Source: Neobacillus vireti
GTDB lineage: Bacteria > Bacillota > Bacilli > Bacillales > Cytobacillaceae
Direction: 5' to 3'
Length of the DNA stretch: 64,000 nucleotides
NCBI RefSeq assembly: GCF_001026695.1
Contig: NZ_LDNB01000006.1
Coordinates: 1 to 64,000, forward strand
The stretch's first letter is position 1. Every line of letters begins with the position of its first letter. Below are positions 21,380 through 32,990 of the stretch, piece by piece. The notes below the pieces were generated by a model that saw only the letters and a program-made list of their open reading frames with translations, was not told where the DNA came from and did no database searches. A program made the translations under genes and the position numbers.

Positions 21380-21418
21380 CAAGCCGGAGAGAGGGTTCTT
21401 CGGTTTTTTTTCTTTGGT
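21380..21418 (+). terminator. weak terminator after yerC
   Basis: AAGCCG (near 21382) can pair with CGGTT (near 21404) with a bulge, followed by an eight-T run. The stem is short, so this is tentative. The pcrB -10 box TATAAT lies further on at 21474-21479. Confidence 0.4.
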
Positions 21419-21512
21419 TAACATTTCTATAAATAGAATCAGTCTTTTATTTTTTTATCGTTTCCCCAAATGCTATAATGGTGTAATGGAATGATGAATG
21501 GGGGATCTTTGG

Positions 21513-22196
21513 ATGTATGACTTTCGCGAGTGGCGGCATGTGTTTAAACTCGACCCAAATAAAGAAATATCCGATGATAAATTAGAAAAAATCTGCGAAT
21601 CAGGTACAAATGCAGTAATCGTTGGCGGAACAGACGGGGTGACACTTGAAAATGTCCTTGACTTAATGGCGCGAGTTCGCCGCTATACGGTTCCTTGTGT
21701 TCTTGAAGTTTCAAGTATTGAGACCGTTACACCGGGCTTTGACTTGTACTTTATTCCGACCATTTTAAATAGCAGGGATCCGAAATGGATTACCGGGCTG
21801 CATCATCAAGCGGTTAAGGAATTTGGAGAAATCATCAATTGGGAAGAGTTCGCCATGGAAGGCTACTGTATTTTGAATGAGGATTGCAAGGCGGCGAAAC
21901 TGACAAACGCAAATTCCAACATCACCATTGATGATGTGAAGGCCTATGCGATGATGGCTGAAAAGATGTTTCAGCTCCCAATCTTCTACTTGGAATATAG
22001 CGGAAAATACGGGGACTCCACAGTGGTAGCCGAAGTGAAAAAGGTGCTTGAAAACACAACTCTCTTTTATGGCGGCGGGATTTCTACCCTTGAACAAGCC
22101 GCAGAAATGGCCAAGCATGCTGATGTCATTGTTGTCGGAAACGCTATCTATGATGATTTTGATCAAGCATTAGAAACGGTAAAAAGTGTCAACTAG
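21513..22196 (+). CDS. pcrB: heptaprenylglyceryl phosphate synthase
   Basis: PcrB joins sn-glycerol-1-phosphate to heptaprenyl diphosphate, giving an archaeal-type ether lipid precursor in Bacillus. The 227-residue TIM-barrel protein has [35 protein letters not shown] and FYGGGI, all typical. The ATG at 21513 follows GGGGGA. An ATG at 21498 would add five residues and overlap that site. It precedes pcrA as in B. subtilis. Confidence 0.95.
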   Translation: MYDFREWRHVFKLDPNKEISDDKLEKICESGTNAVIVGGTDGVTLENVLDLMARVRRYTVPCVLEVSSIETVTPGFDLYFIPTILNSRDPKWITGLHHQAVKEFGEIINWEEFAMEGYCILNEDCKAAKLTNANSNITIDDVKAYAMMAEKMFQLPIFYLEYSGKYGDSTVVAEVKKVLENTTLFYGGGISTLEQAAEMAKHADVIVVGNAIYDDFDQALETVKSVN

Positions 22197-22266
22197 AATT
22201 TGCTTTCAAGTGGTAATCACGTTAAAATAAAAATAAGAACAAATGTTTGTAATGGTGGTGGAAGAA

Positions 22267-24549
22267 GTGCAATATTTAACAGATAAGCTTTTAAACGGAC
22301 TGAATCCAGAGCAGCAAAGTGCCGTTAAAGCGACTGACGGCCCACTTCTCTTGATGGCGGGTGCCGGAAGTGGAAAAACAAGAGTCTTAACACACCGAAT
22401 TGGTTATTTAATTGTAGAAAAACGAGTGAATCCCTATAATATTTTAGCGATTACGTTTACAAATAAAGCGGCCCGGGAGATGCGGGAACGGATTGGAAAA
22501 ATGATGGGCGGGGTTGCTGAAGAAATTTGGATTTCTACCTTTCACTCGATGTGTGTCCGGATTTTGCGCCGCGATATCGACCGAATGGGCTTTAACCGCA
22601 ATTTTACGATTCTGGACACAACCGACCAGCAATCCGTCGTTAAAGGAATCCTCAAAGACAAAAATCTCGATCCGAAGAAGTTTGACCCGCGCGCTATCCT
22701 AGGTTCCATCAGCTCAGCTAAAAACGAACTGATTGACCCGGAAGAGTATGCAAAAACCGCCGGCGGTTATTTTGAACAAACTGTAAGTGATGTTTACACG
22801 GAATACCAGAAGCGATTACGGAAAAATCAGGCACTCGACTTCGATGACCTGATAATGATGACGATTCAATTATTTCAGCGCGTACCGGATGTACTTGAGT
22901 ATTATCAGCGTAAATTTCAATACATTCATGTCGATGAGTATCAGGATACGAACAGAGCGCAGTATATGTTAGTCAAAATGCTGGCGAATCGCTTCCAAAA
23001 CCTTTGTGTTGTCGGGGATTCCGATCAGTCGATCTACCGCTGGCGCGGCGCCGACATCGCTAATATTCTATCGTTCGAGAAAGACTATCCGAACGCAACA
23101 GTTATTCTGCTTGAGCAAAACTATCGCTCGACAAAGCGGATATTGCTTGCGGCAAATAAGGTTATCGAAAACAACTTGAACCGGAAGGCAAAAAATCTAT
23201 GGACGGAAAATCCTGAAGGAAATAAGCTTGTTTACTACCGTGCCGATAGTGAGCAGGGTGAAGCCCAATTCGTTGCGGGAAAAATTAAAGAATTAACCCG
23301 AAACGGGAAAAAACTTTCCGACATTGCGATTCTTTATCGAACCAATGCACAGTCACGGGTCATGGAGGAAGTTTTACTTAAATCGAATATCGAATATGCC
23401 ATCGTCGGTGGCATTAAGTTCTATGACAGGAAAGAAATCAAAGATACGCTTGCTTACTTGCGTTTGATTTCTAATCCGGACGATGATATCAGCTTGCAGC
23501 GGGTGATTAATGTTCCAAAGCGCGGAATTGGTTCGACCTCAGTTGATAAAATCGCTAATTTTGCGGCAATGCATGATATTTCCTTATATCAGGCATTGGA
23601 CTCGATTGAATTAATCGGCCTAAGCCCGAAAATTACAAAAGCTGCACGTGAATTGCGTGATTTAATCCGTAATTATACAAATATGCAAGAGTTCCTGTCG
23701 GTAACTGAACTAGTAGAGGAAGTTTTGGAAAAAACGGGTTACCGGGAAATGCTCAAAGCGGAAAAATCAATTGAAGCCCAAAGTCGCTTAGAAAACCTTG
23801 AGGAATTATTATCGGTAACAAAAAACTTTGAAGACTCCAGTGAAGATAGAAGCCTTGTTGCGTTTTTAACAGATCTAGCACTTGTTGCTGATATTGATTC
23901 ATTAGATGATGATGGGGAAAAGGTTGATTCGATCACGCTGATGACGTTACACTCAGCAAAAGGCTTGGAATTCCCGGTTGTTTTCTTGATTGGCCTGGAA
24001 GAAGGCGTCTTCCCGCATAGCCGTTCGCTTATGGAAGAAGTCGAGATGGAAGAAGAGCGCCGCCTTGCATATGTCGGCATTACCAGGGCAGAGCAAAGTT
24101 TATTTATCACCAATGCCCAAATGAGAACCTTGTTTGGTAGAACCAATATGAACCCGGCATCAAGATTTATCAGTGAGATACCGGAAGATTTGATTGAAGG
24201 TGTTGAACCGGAGAAACGGATGAATACGCCATTTGGGTCAAGTGGAAGAACGTTTGGCTCGTCAGGAAGTTCTTATGGCTCATCTGGAAATTCCTCATTT
24301 GGCGCATCTAGATCATTCGCTACACCGGCGGCGAAAAGAAAACCGGTGACAAGGCCTGTTTCCGCTGCAACCAGTGGCGATGAAGTCGGCTGGAAGGTTG
24401 GCGATAAGGCGGAGCATGGTAAATGGGGAACCGGAACAGTTGTCAGTGTAAAAGGTCAAGGCGAAGGAACCGAGCTTGACATTGCCTTCCCGAGCCCAGT
24501 TGGGATTAAACGCCTTTTAGCCAAGTTTGCACCAATTAAAAAAGCGTAA
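22267..24549 (+). CDS. pcrA: ATP-dependent DNA helicase PcrA
   Basis: PcrA is the essential UvrD-family 3'-5' helicase for repair and plasmid rolling-circle replication. The protein is about 760 residues, with Walker A GAGSGKT near residue 31, [12 protein letters not shown] (motif II), QNYRST, and [14 protein letters not shown] near 565. The C-terminal 65 residues form the small RNA-polymerase-binding Tudor-like domain ([13 protein letters not shown]). It is linked by a Ser/Gly repeat ([19 protein letters not shown]). The GTG at 22267 aligns with the family start; an ATG at 22243 is also in frame. Confidence 0.95.
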   Translation: MQYLTDKLLNGLNPEQQSAVKATDGPLLLMAGAGSGKTRVLTHRIGYLIVEKRVNPYNILAITFTNKAAREMRERIGKMMGGVAEEIWISTFHSMCVRILRRDIDRMGFNRNFTILDTTDQQSVVKGILKDKNLDPKKFDPRAILGSISSAKNELIDPEEYAKTAGGYFEQTVSDVYTEYQKRLRKNQALDFDDLIMMTIQLFQRVPDVLEYYQRKFQYIHVDEYQDTNRAQYMLVKMLANRFQNLCVVGDSDQSIYRWRGADIANILSFEKDYPNATVILLEQNYRSTKRILLAANKVIENNLNRKAKNLWTENPEGNKLVYYRADSEQGEAQFVAGKIKELTRNGKKLSDIAILYRTNAQSRVMEEVLLKSNIEYAIVGGIKFYDRKEIKDTLAYLRLISNPDDDISLQRVINVPKRGIGSTSVDKIANFAAMHDISLYQALDSIELIGLSPKITKAARELRDLIRNYTNMQEFLSVTELVEEVLEKTGYREMLKAEKSIEAQSRLENLEELLSVTKNFEDSSEDRSLVAFLTDLALVADIDSLDDDGEKVDSITLMTLHSAKGLEFPVVFLIGLEEGVFPHSRSLMEEVEMEEERRLAYVGITRAEQSLFITNAQMRTLFGRTNMNPASRFISEIPEDLIEGVEPEKRMNTPFGSSGRTFGSSGSSYGSSGNSSFGASRSFATPAAKRKPVTRPVSAATSGDEVGWKVGDKAEHGKWGTGTVVSVKGQGEGTELDIAFPSPVGIKRLLAKFAPIKKA

Positions 24550-24578
24550 CAAGCACTTATGTCCCCGAAAGGGTATAA

Positions 24579-26606
<2,028 letters not shown>

Positions 26607-26619
26607 GAGGTGTTTCGAA

Positions 26620-27783
26620 ATGAGAAAGGTCTCATTGCTCGCCCTCTCCCTTGTCTTTTTGCTGAGTGCCTGTGCACCCAACTTTCAGAAGCAAAATGAA
26701 GTTGTCCAAACAAAGGAGAAGGAAAAAGGGAAGGCGATTATTCCGAAATATAATATTTCAGATAAGTATTATCGGACGATTTTACCGTTTGAGCCTGGGG
26801 AAGCACGCGGGCTGGTCGTCAGTAATATCAACACAAGATATGATTTGAATGAATTTGAAATGGGCCTAATGAGAATCGCCCAAAATAGCTTTGATACGGA
26901 CAAATATTATTTCCGTGAAGGGAAAGAAATTGACGGGAAGACCATAAGGAAATGGTTGAACCGTCAATACACGGATGCGCAGCTGAAAGAAAATAAAATG
27001 AAGGCAGAAGAGAATATCGGCTTAAATCCGGTTAATTCCGGAACGGTCGAAGAGCCTAGCAGTCCAATTTATTTAGCCCATATTTTAGAGCACGATTATT
27101 TAACAAAAGACGATAAAGGAACTGTAGCGCTCGGTGGTGTGACAATTGGACTGGCGTTAAATTCGTACTACTATTATAAAGTGCCGCAGGGCACTGGGAC
27201 GATTGAAAAAGAAATGAAAGTGCCCGCTGCAGAAATGGAAAGGGAAGGCAAGAAAATCGCCGAAGAAGTAGTCAAACGACTGCGTGCGATGAAGGATGTC
27301 TCCGATGTGCCAATTACAATCGCACTATTTGAACAACAAACTAAATCTTCGGTTATACCTGGAAGGTTCATTAGTTATGCAACGGTGGATAAGGGCAAAT
27401 CGAGTTTAAATAGCTGGGAAAATGTAGATGAAAAACACTATTTATTCCCTTCAGCTGCTGCTCAAAACGATCATCGTGATGATCAAATTGCCTTTCTAAA
27501 CTTTAAGCAGGATGTAGAAGAGTATTTTCCAAACTTTAATGGTGTCATCGGCAGAGGCTTTTATGTTGGCGACCAGATGCAGGAATTGAATATCACCATT
27601 CCAATCCAATTTTATGGAAAAACAGAAGGGATCGGATTTGCCCAATACGTGACAGGCTTAGTAATGGAGCATTTTCCAAAGTATCTTTCTGTTTCGGTAA
27701 GTGTTACCTCGGTAGACGGCCCTGAAGCTCTTATCGTCAAAAAAGCAGATGCGACTGAACCATTCGTTTATATTTACCAATAA
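26620..27783 (+). CDS. camS: CamS-family lipoprotein
   Basis: The 387-residue protein begins with a lipoprotein signal peptide (LLSAC, Cys18) and contains the CamS domain, including PFEPGEARGL, YLAHILEHDYL and NGVIGRGFYVGDQMQ. In enterococci and staphylococci the CamS signal peptide gives rise to a sex-pheromone peptide. In Bacillus (YerH) the role is unknown. It follows ligA by 13 bases with AAGAGGTG as ribosome site and is probably cotranscribed with pcrB-pcrA-ligA. Confidence 0.9.
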   Translation: MRKVSLLALSLVFLLSACAPNFQKQNEVVQTKEKEKGKAIIPKYNISDKYYRTILPFEPGEARGLVVSNINTRYDLNEFEMGLMRIAQNSFDTDKYYFREGKEIDGKTIRKWLNRQYTDAQLKENKMKAEENIGLNPVNSGTVEEPSSPIYLAHILEHDYLTKDDKGTVALGGVTIGLALNSYYYYKVPQGTGTIEKEMKVPAAEMEREGKKIAEEVVKRLRAMKDVSDVPITIALFEQQTKSSVIPGRFISYATVDKGKSSLNSWENVDEKHYLFPSAAAQNDHRDDQIAFLNFKQDVEEYFPNFNGVIGRGFYVGDQMQELNITIPIQFYGKTEGIGFAQYVTGLVMEHFPKYLSVSVSVTSVDGPEALIVKKADATEPFVYIYQ

Positions 27784-27812
27784 GACCCGGCCCTAGTGCC
27801 AGGTCTTTTTTC
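27783..27812 (+). terminator. Rho-independent terminator after camS
   Basis: AGACCCGGC pairs with GCCAGGTCT (one mismatch) around a CCTAGT loop, followed by six Ts. The stem begins right at the camS stop codon. Confidence 0.85.
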
Positions 27813-27825
27813 AATTCTCAAATTA

Positions 27826-27879
27826 TTGCCGCTCAGAAAAGAATCATGATAGAATGGACAGTGGATGTAAACGTTTTAT
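27826..27879 (+). promoter_or_regulatory. pruA promoter with a cre-like site
   Basis: TTGCCG (27826-27831) and TAGAAT (27850-27855) with an 18-base spacer form a likely sigma-A promoter. TGTAAACGTTTTAT (27866-27879) resembles the CcpA target TGWAANCGNTNWCA except for its last two bases. It sits just downstream of the predicted transcription start, where it could act as a roadblock. Confidence 0.6.
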
Positions 27880-27898
27880 TACATAGGAGGTTTTAAGA

Positions 27899-29446
27899 AT
27901 GGTACAACCTTACAAGCACGAACCATTTACAGATTTTTCGAAGGAAGAAAACCGCCAAGCCTATCTCAAGGCGTTAGAAACCGTTGAAGGTTATCTAGGA
28001 CAGGACTACGACCTTGTCATCGGCGGTGAAAAGATTACAACAGAAGATAAAATTGTTTCCTACAATCCAGCTAATACAGCACAGGTTATCGGCCGTGTTT
28101 CTAAAGCGAGCAAAGACCTCGCTGAAAAAGCAATGCAGGCAGCCGTTGAAGCATTTAAAACATGGAAAAAGACAAAGCCTGAAGTTCGCGCGGATGTGCT
28201 TTTTAAAGCAGCAACAATGATTCGTCGCCGTAAAGCTGAGTTTTCTGCCCTTTTAACAAAAGAAGCAGGTAAATCATGGAGAGAAGCAGATGTTGAGGTG
28301 GCAGAAGGAATCGACTTCCTTGAATATTATGGACGCCAAATGTTGTCTTTGAAAAATGGCGTTCCCGTTAATAGCCGCCCAGACGAATATAACCGTTATG
28401 ACTATATTCCACTGGGAGTGGGGATTATCATTTCACCATGGAACTTCCCGTTCGCTATCATGGCAGGTACAACGGTAGCAGCCATTGTTTCTGGTAATAC
28501 TGTTCTACTCAAGCCAGCTTCAACCACACCGATTGTTGCTGCTAAATTTGTTGAAGTAATGGAAGCGGCAGGTCTTCCAAAAGGCGTATTAAACTTCGTT
28601 CCAGGAAACGGCTCTGAAGTGGGCGACTATTTAGTTGACCACAAAGATACCCGTTTTGTTAGCTTCACAGGTTCACGAGAAGTCGGACTTCGCATTTTCG
28701 AACGTTCTTCTAAATTGAACGAAGGTCAAATTTGGATGAAGCGTTTAATTGCGGAAATGGGCGGTAAAGATACCATCGTTGTTGATAGTGAAGCCGATCT
28801 TGAGCTGGCAGCACAATCCATCATGGCATCAGCTTTCGGATTCTCCGGACAAAAATGTTCTGCATGTTCTCGTGCAGTAATTGTTGAAGATGTTTATGAT
28901 CAAGTATTGAACCGTGTTGTTGAATTAACAAACCAATTAACAATTGGTGATCCTGTAGACAATTCAAATTACACGGGGCCAGTTATTGATAACAACGCCT
29001 ACAAGAAAATCATGGAATACATTGAAATTGGCAAGCAAGAAGGTAAGCTATTGGCTGGTGGTGAAGGCGATAACTCTAAAGGTTATTTCATAAAACCAAC
29101 AATCATTGCCGATCTTGCTCCAAAAGCGCGCATCATGCAGGAAGAAATTTTTGGACCAGTGGTTGGGTTTACAAAGGCGAAAAATTTCGATGAAGCGATC
29201 GAAATTGCCAACAATACTGAGTATGGTTTGACTGGCGCAGTTATCACAACAAATCGTGCTCACATGGAACAAGCTCGTGAAGACTTCCATGTTGGTAACC
29301 TTTACTTCAACCGTGGCTGTACTGGAGCAATCGTTGGCTATCAGCCATTCGGCGGCTTCAACATGTCCGGAACTGACTCCAAAGCGGGCGGTCCAGACTA
29401 CTTACTGCTTCACATGCAGGCGAAAACAACTTCCGAAATGTATTAA
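27899..29446 (+). CDS. pruA: 1-pyrroline-5-carboxylate dehydrogenase
   Basis: The enzyme oxidises glutamate semialdehyde to glutamate with NAD in proline and arginine breakdown (RocA/PutC type in Bacillus). The 515-residue length is characteristic. The catalytic Cys is in GQKCSAC (about 320) and the general-base Glu in AEMGGKD (about 287). The NAD-binding stretch SPWNFPFAI is present. AGGAGG precedes the ATG. No proline dehydrogenase is visible nearby; a proline symporter lies at 59337-60830. Confidence 0.95.
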   Translation: MVQPYKHEPFTDFSKEENRQAYLKALETVEGYLGQDYDLVIGGEKITTEDKIVSYNPANTAQVIGRVSKASKDLAEKAMQAAVEAFKTWKKTKPEVRADVLFKAATMIRRRKAEFSALLTKEAGKSWREADVEVAEGIDFLEYYGRQMLSLKNGVPVNSRPDEYNRYDYIPLGVGIIISPWNFPFAIMAGTTVAAIVSGNTVLLKPASTTPIVAAKFVEVMEAAGLPKGVLNFVPGNGSEVGDYLVDHKDTRFVSFTGSREVGLRIFERSSKLNEGQIWMKRLIAEMGGKDTIVVDSEADLELAAQSIMASAFGFSGQKCSACSRAVIVEDVYDQVLNRVVELTNQLTIGDPVDNSNYTGPVIDNNAYKKIMEYIEIGKQEGKLLAGGEGDNSKGYFIKPTIIADLAPKARIMQEEIFGPVVGFTKAKNFDEAIEIANNTEYGLTGAVITTNRAHMEQAREDFHVGNLYFNRGCTGAIVGYQPFGGFNMSGTDSKAGGPDYLLLHMQAKTTSEMY

Positions 29447-29487
29447 TTCAAACAAATACTATTCTTAGTATTAATATGAATAACTGT

Positions 29488-29528
29488 AAAAAGCCTTCAT
29501 TCTTTAAATAGGGATGAAGGCTTTTTTT
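29488..29528 (+). terminator. Rho-independent terminator after pruA
   Basis: AAAAAGCCTTCAT and ATGAAGGCTTTTT form a 13-bp stem with a TCTTTAAATAGGG loop, ending in a seven-T run. Confidence 0.93.
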
Positions 29529-29604
29529 CCATTGTGTAAGCCTTTATCTTTCTTCATCAGTTCCCTGAAATTGTTGAAAGGATAGTATTTTGTTGTAAAA
29601 ATAT

Positions 29605-29634
29605 ATATTAAGTATTAATATACTTAATATAAGT
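29605..29634 (+). promoter_or_regulatory. putative operator of the GntR/LacI-type regulator gene
   Basis: ATATTAAGTAT (29605-29615) and ATACTTAATAT (29620-29630) form a perfect 11-bp inverted repeat around TAAT, followed by AAGT. The half-site AGTAT/ATACT recurs in the GH2 promoter at 30911-30938. It lies about 35 bases upstream of the regulator start, so autoregulation is likely. Confidence 0.65.
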
Positions 29635-29664
29635 TGTATTATTTAAGGGTAAGGGTGAGCTAAG

Positions 29665-30753
29665 ATTAAGAATGAACCTCTGTATCAACAAATAAAAAAT
29701 AAAATTAAAGAGCAAATACAATCTGGTAAGTTACGAGTAGGTGACCGTGTTCCCTCAGAAAAGGAGTTAACTGAAAAATTCCATGTAAGTCAAATTACCA
29801 CTAAAAATGCACTTGCAGGTCTTGCGGAAGAAGGAATAGTAGAAAGAATTAAAGGGAAAGGAACGTTTGTCTGTGAGAGCAGTCTAACGACTTCAATCAG
29901 ACAACCGAATAAACCGAAAGGATTAATTGGCCTTATTCTCCCTAGTATGAAAACAAGGATTGAACAAGAGTTTGTCAATAATATTGAAAAATATGTTTCC
30001 CAGACAGGTCATAATCTAATTATAAAGATAACAAGAGAGTCCCAATTTGAAGAAGCAGATGCGATCGAGATGTTTAGAGAAATGGACGTTAAGGGAATGA
30101 TTATTTTTCCTACAGAAAAAGAAACCTATAATGATGCTGTGCTAAGGCTAACGCTGGATAAATTCCCCTTTGTATTAATAGACAGGTATATGGAGAATAT
30201 TTTAACTTATAGTGTGACCTCTGAAAATGAAGCGGGAACTTACGAGGCTATCTCCTACTTAATAAACAAAGGACATAAAAATATTGGCCTTATATCCCCA
30301 ATTATCACTAATACAGTGACTCACGAGAGAGCTAGAGGATTCGAAAATGCCTTTTTAAAAAGGAAAACTACCATTAATAAAAATCTATGGCTGACTTTGA
30401 GCTTCAATGAAATAGCTCAGAGTAAAACCCCAAAGTTAATTAGAGACTTTTTATTGAATAAACCGGAAATGACAGCTGTGTTTACAATGAATGCTGAGTT
30501 AGCGTTGTATACCCATTTAGCAATAAGTTCACTAAAGAAAGAAATAGGTCGGAAAATTGAATTGCTAACTTTTGATCCACTAGGTATATCTGGAATTTCG
30601 TTTATAAAGCAGGATATTGCTGAATGTAGTAAAAAAACAGTTGAACTACTTTTAGAACAAATTGAAGGTACTTATAAACCCAAAAGAATTTATGTACCTG
30701 TTGAACTTAAAATAAGTGAAAGTGTAGAAATATTGGAAACGATAATAACATGA
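29665..30753 (+). CDS. GntR/LacI-type (AraR-like) transcription regulator, apparent ATT start
   Basis: The frame upstream of the first ATG (29947) clearly encodes a GntR winged helix: NEPLYQQIKNKIKEQIQSGK, PSEKELTEKFHVSQITTK, and VERIKGKGTFV. A LacI-type sugar-binding domain follows (GLIGLILP onward, with FVLIDRY and the ERARGFENAF region), the AraR arrangement. The total is about 362 residues. No ATG, GTG or TTG precedes the winged helix: the frame upstream reads TAA, TAA, TGA. The best initiator is ATT at 29665, six bases after GGTGA; CTG at 29680 is an alternative. It probably controls the following sugar operon. Confidence 0.8.
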   Translation: MKNEPLYQQIKNKIKEQIQSGKLRVGDRVPSEKELTEKFHVSQITTKNALAGLAEEGIVERIKGKGTFVCESSLTTSIRQPNKPKGLIGLILPSMKTRIEQEFVNNIEKYVSQTGHNLIIKITRESQFEEADAIEMFREMDVKGMIIFPTEKETYNDAVLRLTLDKFPFVLIDRYMENILTYSVTSENEAGTYEAISYLINKGHKNIGLISPIITNTVTHERARGFENAFLKRKTTINKNLWLTLSFNEIAQSKTPKLIRDFLLNKPEMTAVFTMNAELALYTHLAISSLKKEIGRKIELLTFDPLGISGISFIKQDIAECSKKTVELLLEQIEGTYKPKRIYVPVELKISESVEILETIIT

Positions 30754-30816
30754 CATATGGGTACTCTATATGAAAATTAACCTTTCAATATAGATATCAT
30801 GTTTAAAAGAAGGTAC

Positions 30817-30860
30817 AACCCAAACGTAGGCATTATCCTTTGTCGGCGTTTGGGTTTTTT
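30817..30860 (+). terminator. Rho-independent terminator after the regulator gene
   Basis: AACCCAAACG (30817-30826) pairs perfectly with CGTTTGGGTT (30847-30856), followed by a T run. It separates the regulator from the sugar operon. Confidence 0.92.
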
Positions 30861-30910
30861 GTTGTGATTTATTTTATGAATAAGATTTAGTAAACTAGCC
30901 TTTTACCAAA

Positions 30911-30938
30911 AGTATATTATATACTAAATTTAGTATAT
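30911..30938 (+). promoter_or_regulatory. putative operator in the GH2 promoter region
   Basis: ATATACTAAATTTAGTATAT (30919-30938) is a perfect 20-bp palindrome. AGTATA at 30911-30916 adds a third half-site facing TATACT at 30920-30925. The same AGTAT/ATACT half-sites occur before the regulator gene at 29605-29634. Confidence 0.65.
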
Positions 30939-30970
30939 TAATGAGGATATCTCTTAATATAAAATTACAG

Positions 30971-30984
30971 TGTAAGCACTTTCA
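30971..30984 (+). promoter_or_regulatory. cre-like catabolite control site
   Basis: TGTAAGCACTTTCA matches the CcpA-binding consensus TGWAANCGNTNWCA except that the central CG is CA. It lies 55 bases before the GH2 start codon and would place the sugar operon under glucose repression. Confidence 0.6.
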
Positions 30985-31038
30985 ATAACCAGATAACTCA
31001 GATTTTTGATAAGAAATTATTTAAAGGAGCTATATAAA

Positions 31039-32796
31039 ATGACAGAAATGAATATTCCGAGAAAAGAATATCCACGACCCCAATTTGAAAGGGCAGACTG
31101 GATGAATTTAAATGGCGAATGGAATTTTAAGTTTGATAGAGAGAACCAAGGTGAAAAGGAAAAGTGGTTCAAAGAATCAAATTTTGATAAAAAAATTATT
31201 GTTCCTTTTACATATGAAACAAAAGCCAGCGGCATTGGTGAGGAAGTATTTTGTCCTAATGTCTGGTATCAAAAAAGCGTAACCATTCCTAGTGAATATG
31301 AAAAAAAGAAGTTAATACTTCATTTCCAAGCGGCTGATTATATAACAAAGCTATGGGTGAACGGTACTTTTGTTGGTGAAAGAAAAGGTGGACAGATCGC
31401 TTTCTCTTTTAAAATAACTGATTATTTAGATGAGAAAAATGAATTAAATATTGTGGTGAAAATTGAAGATAGTCAAAGTTGTTTCCAGCCAAGAGGAAAA
31501 CAGCGTTGGTTAGATGATAGTTATGAATGCTGGTATGTTCAAACAACGGGAATTTGGCAAACAGTCTGGCTTGAGTTTTTGAATGAAGCCCATGTTCAAG
31601 CAGTTAAGATTACTCCTGATATAGATACAGAATCAGTGGAGTTTGCCTATGAAGTTTCAGGAAACATTGATCCATCTTTAGTCTTGAAAACAACAATTAC
31701 ATTTAAAGGTGAATTAATTAAAGCATTTGAGCTAACGGTTAATCGCTCAAATCAAACAATCAAGACGAATATTGCAAGTGAGTTTCACCATTGGAGAGTG
31801 GTCCATTGGAGTCCACAAGCTCCCAATTTATATGATGTAGAATTTACTTTATACCAAAACGATGAAGTTATAGATTCTGTAAAGTCATATTTTGGAATGC
31901 GAAAGGTTTCAATCGAGAATGGGAATGTTTTATTGAATAATATTCCACTTTATCAAAAACTTATTTTAGATCAGGGGTATTGGGAAGAGTCCCATTTAAC
32001 ACCGCCTTCAGAAGCAGCAATCATTGAGGATATTGATCGGACAATGGAGATGGGCTTTAACGGAGTAAGGAAGCATATGAAAGTGGAAGACCAGCGCTTC
32101 CTTTATTGGGCAGATAAAAAAGGTCTACTTGTTTGGTCCGAAATGGCTGCAACCTATGAGTTTTCAGATGAGGCTGTTCAGAATTTTACAGAGGAATGGA
32201 TAGAAGTTGTGAAACAACATTATAATCATCCAAGCATTATTACCTGGACTCCGTTTAATGAATCTTGGGGTGTGAAAAATATTTATACAAACTTAAAGCA
32301 GCAGAAGTTTACTGAAGGAATCTATCATCTTACAAAAGCTATTGATAGTATGAGACCTGTTATTGTAAATGACGGCTGGGAGCACACCGTTTCAGACATT
32401 ATCTCGCTGCATGATTATGTAGAGCTTGGTGATGAATTTTTAGAGCGATATACAGACAAAGAAAAAGTAGTTCATAACGATTTAGCATTTAATAATTTTA
32501 AACATGCGATGGCACAAGGTTACAAATATAACGGTCAGCCAATCATTATAAGTGAATATGGCGGCATTGCATTCAATTCCGAAAAAGGCTGGGGCTACGG
32601 TAATCAAGTAAAGAGTGAAGAAGAGTTCTTACATCGTTATGAATCTATTACTCAAGCAATTAAAAGTACTCCATATATTAGTGGATTTTGTTATACACAA
32701 ATTACTGATGTGCAGCAAGAGGTTAACGGCTTATTAAAGGAAAATCGAGTAGCCAAAGTAGACTTAAACAAAATCAGGGCAATTAACGATAAATAA
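31039..32796 (+). CDS. glycoside hydrolase family 2 protein
   Basis: The 585-residue protein has the GH2 order: a sugar-binding beta domain (residues about 15-190, with WMNLNGEWNFKFD and LHFQAADYITKLWVNG), an Ig-like domain, and a TIM barrel. The acid/base is Glu408 in FNESWG and the nucleophile Glu506 in SEYGG. The family includes beta-galactosidases, beta-glucuronidases and related enzymes. It has no signal peptide, so it should act on imported oligosaccharides. The ATG at 31039 follows AAAGGAG; an in-frame start at 31006 lacks one. The substrate is unknown; pairing with a GH43 enzyme suggests a plant cell wall oligosaccharide. Confidence 0.85.
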   Translation: MTEMNIPRKEYPRPQFERADWMNLNGEWNFKFDRENQGEKEKWFKESNFDKKIIVPFTYETKASGIGEEVFCPNVWYQKSVTIPSEYEKKKLILHFQAADYITKLWVNGTFVGERKGGQIAFSFKITDYLDEKNELNIVVKIEDSQSCFQPRGKQRWLDDSYECWYVQTTGIWQTVWLEFLNEAHVQAVKITPDIDTESVEFAYEVSGNIDPSLVLKTTITFKGELIKAFELTVNRSNQTIKTNIASEFHHWRVVHWSPQAPNLYDVEFTLYQNDEVIDSVKSYFGMRKVSIENGNVLLNNIPLYQKLILDQGYWEESHLTPPSEAAIIEDIDRTMEMGFNGVRKHMKVEDQRFLYWADKKGLLVWSEMAATYEFSDEAVQNFTEEWIEVVKQHYNHPSIITWTPFNESWGVKNIYTNLKQQKFTEGIYHLTKAIDSMRPVIVNDGWEHTVSDIISLHDYVELGDEFLERYTDKEKVVHNDLAFNNFKHAMAQGYKYNGQPIIISEYGGIAFNSEKGWGYGNQVKSEEEFLHRYESITQAIKSTPYISGFCYTQITDVQQEVNGLLKENRVAKVDLNKIRAINDK

Positions 32797-32990
32797 TTCC
32801 TAGATTCATAATTAAGTATAATCTCCTCTGTCTGAAAATTATAAAGGTTCAGGCGAAGGTAATTATATATAGTAAAATATTTATTTATAAGTGGACTTGC
32901 TATTAATTATTCTGTATTTAATTGGGAGGAGGACAATTTACAAGCTGTTAGGGTATCATTTTTATTATAAAAAAATCAGGGGGAAAACCA

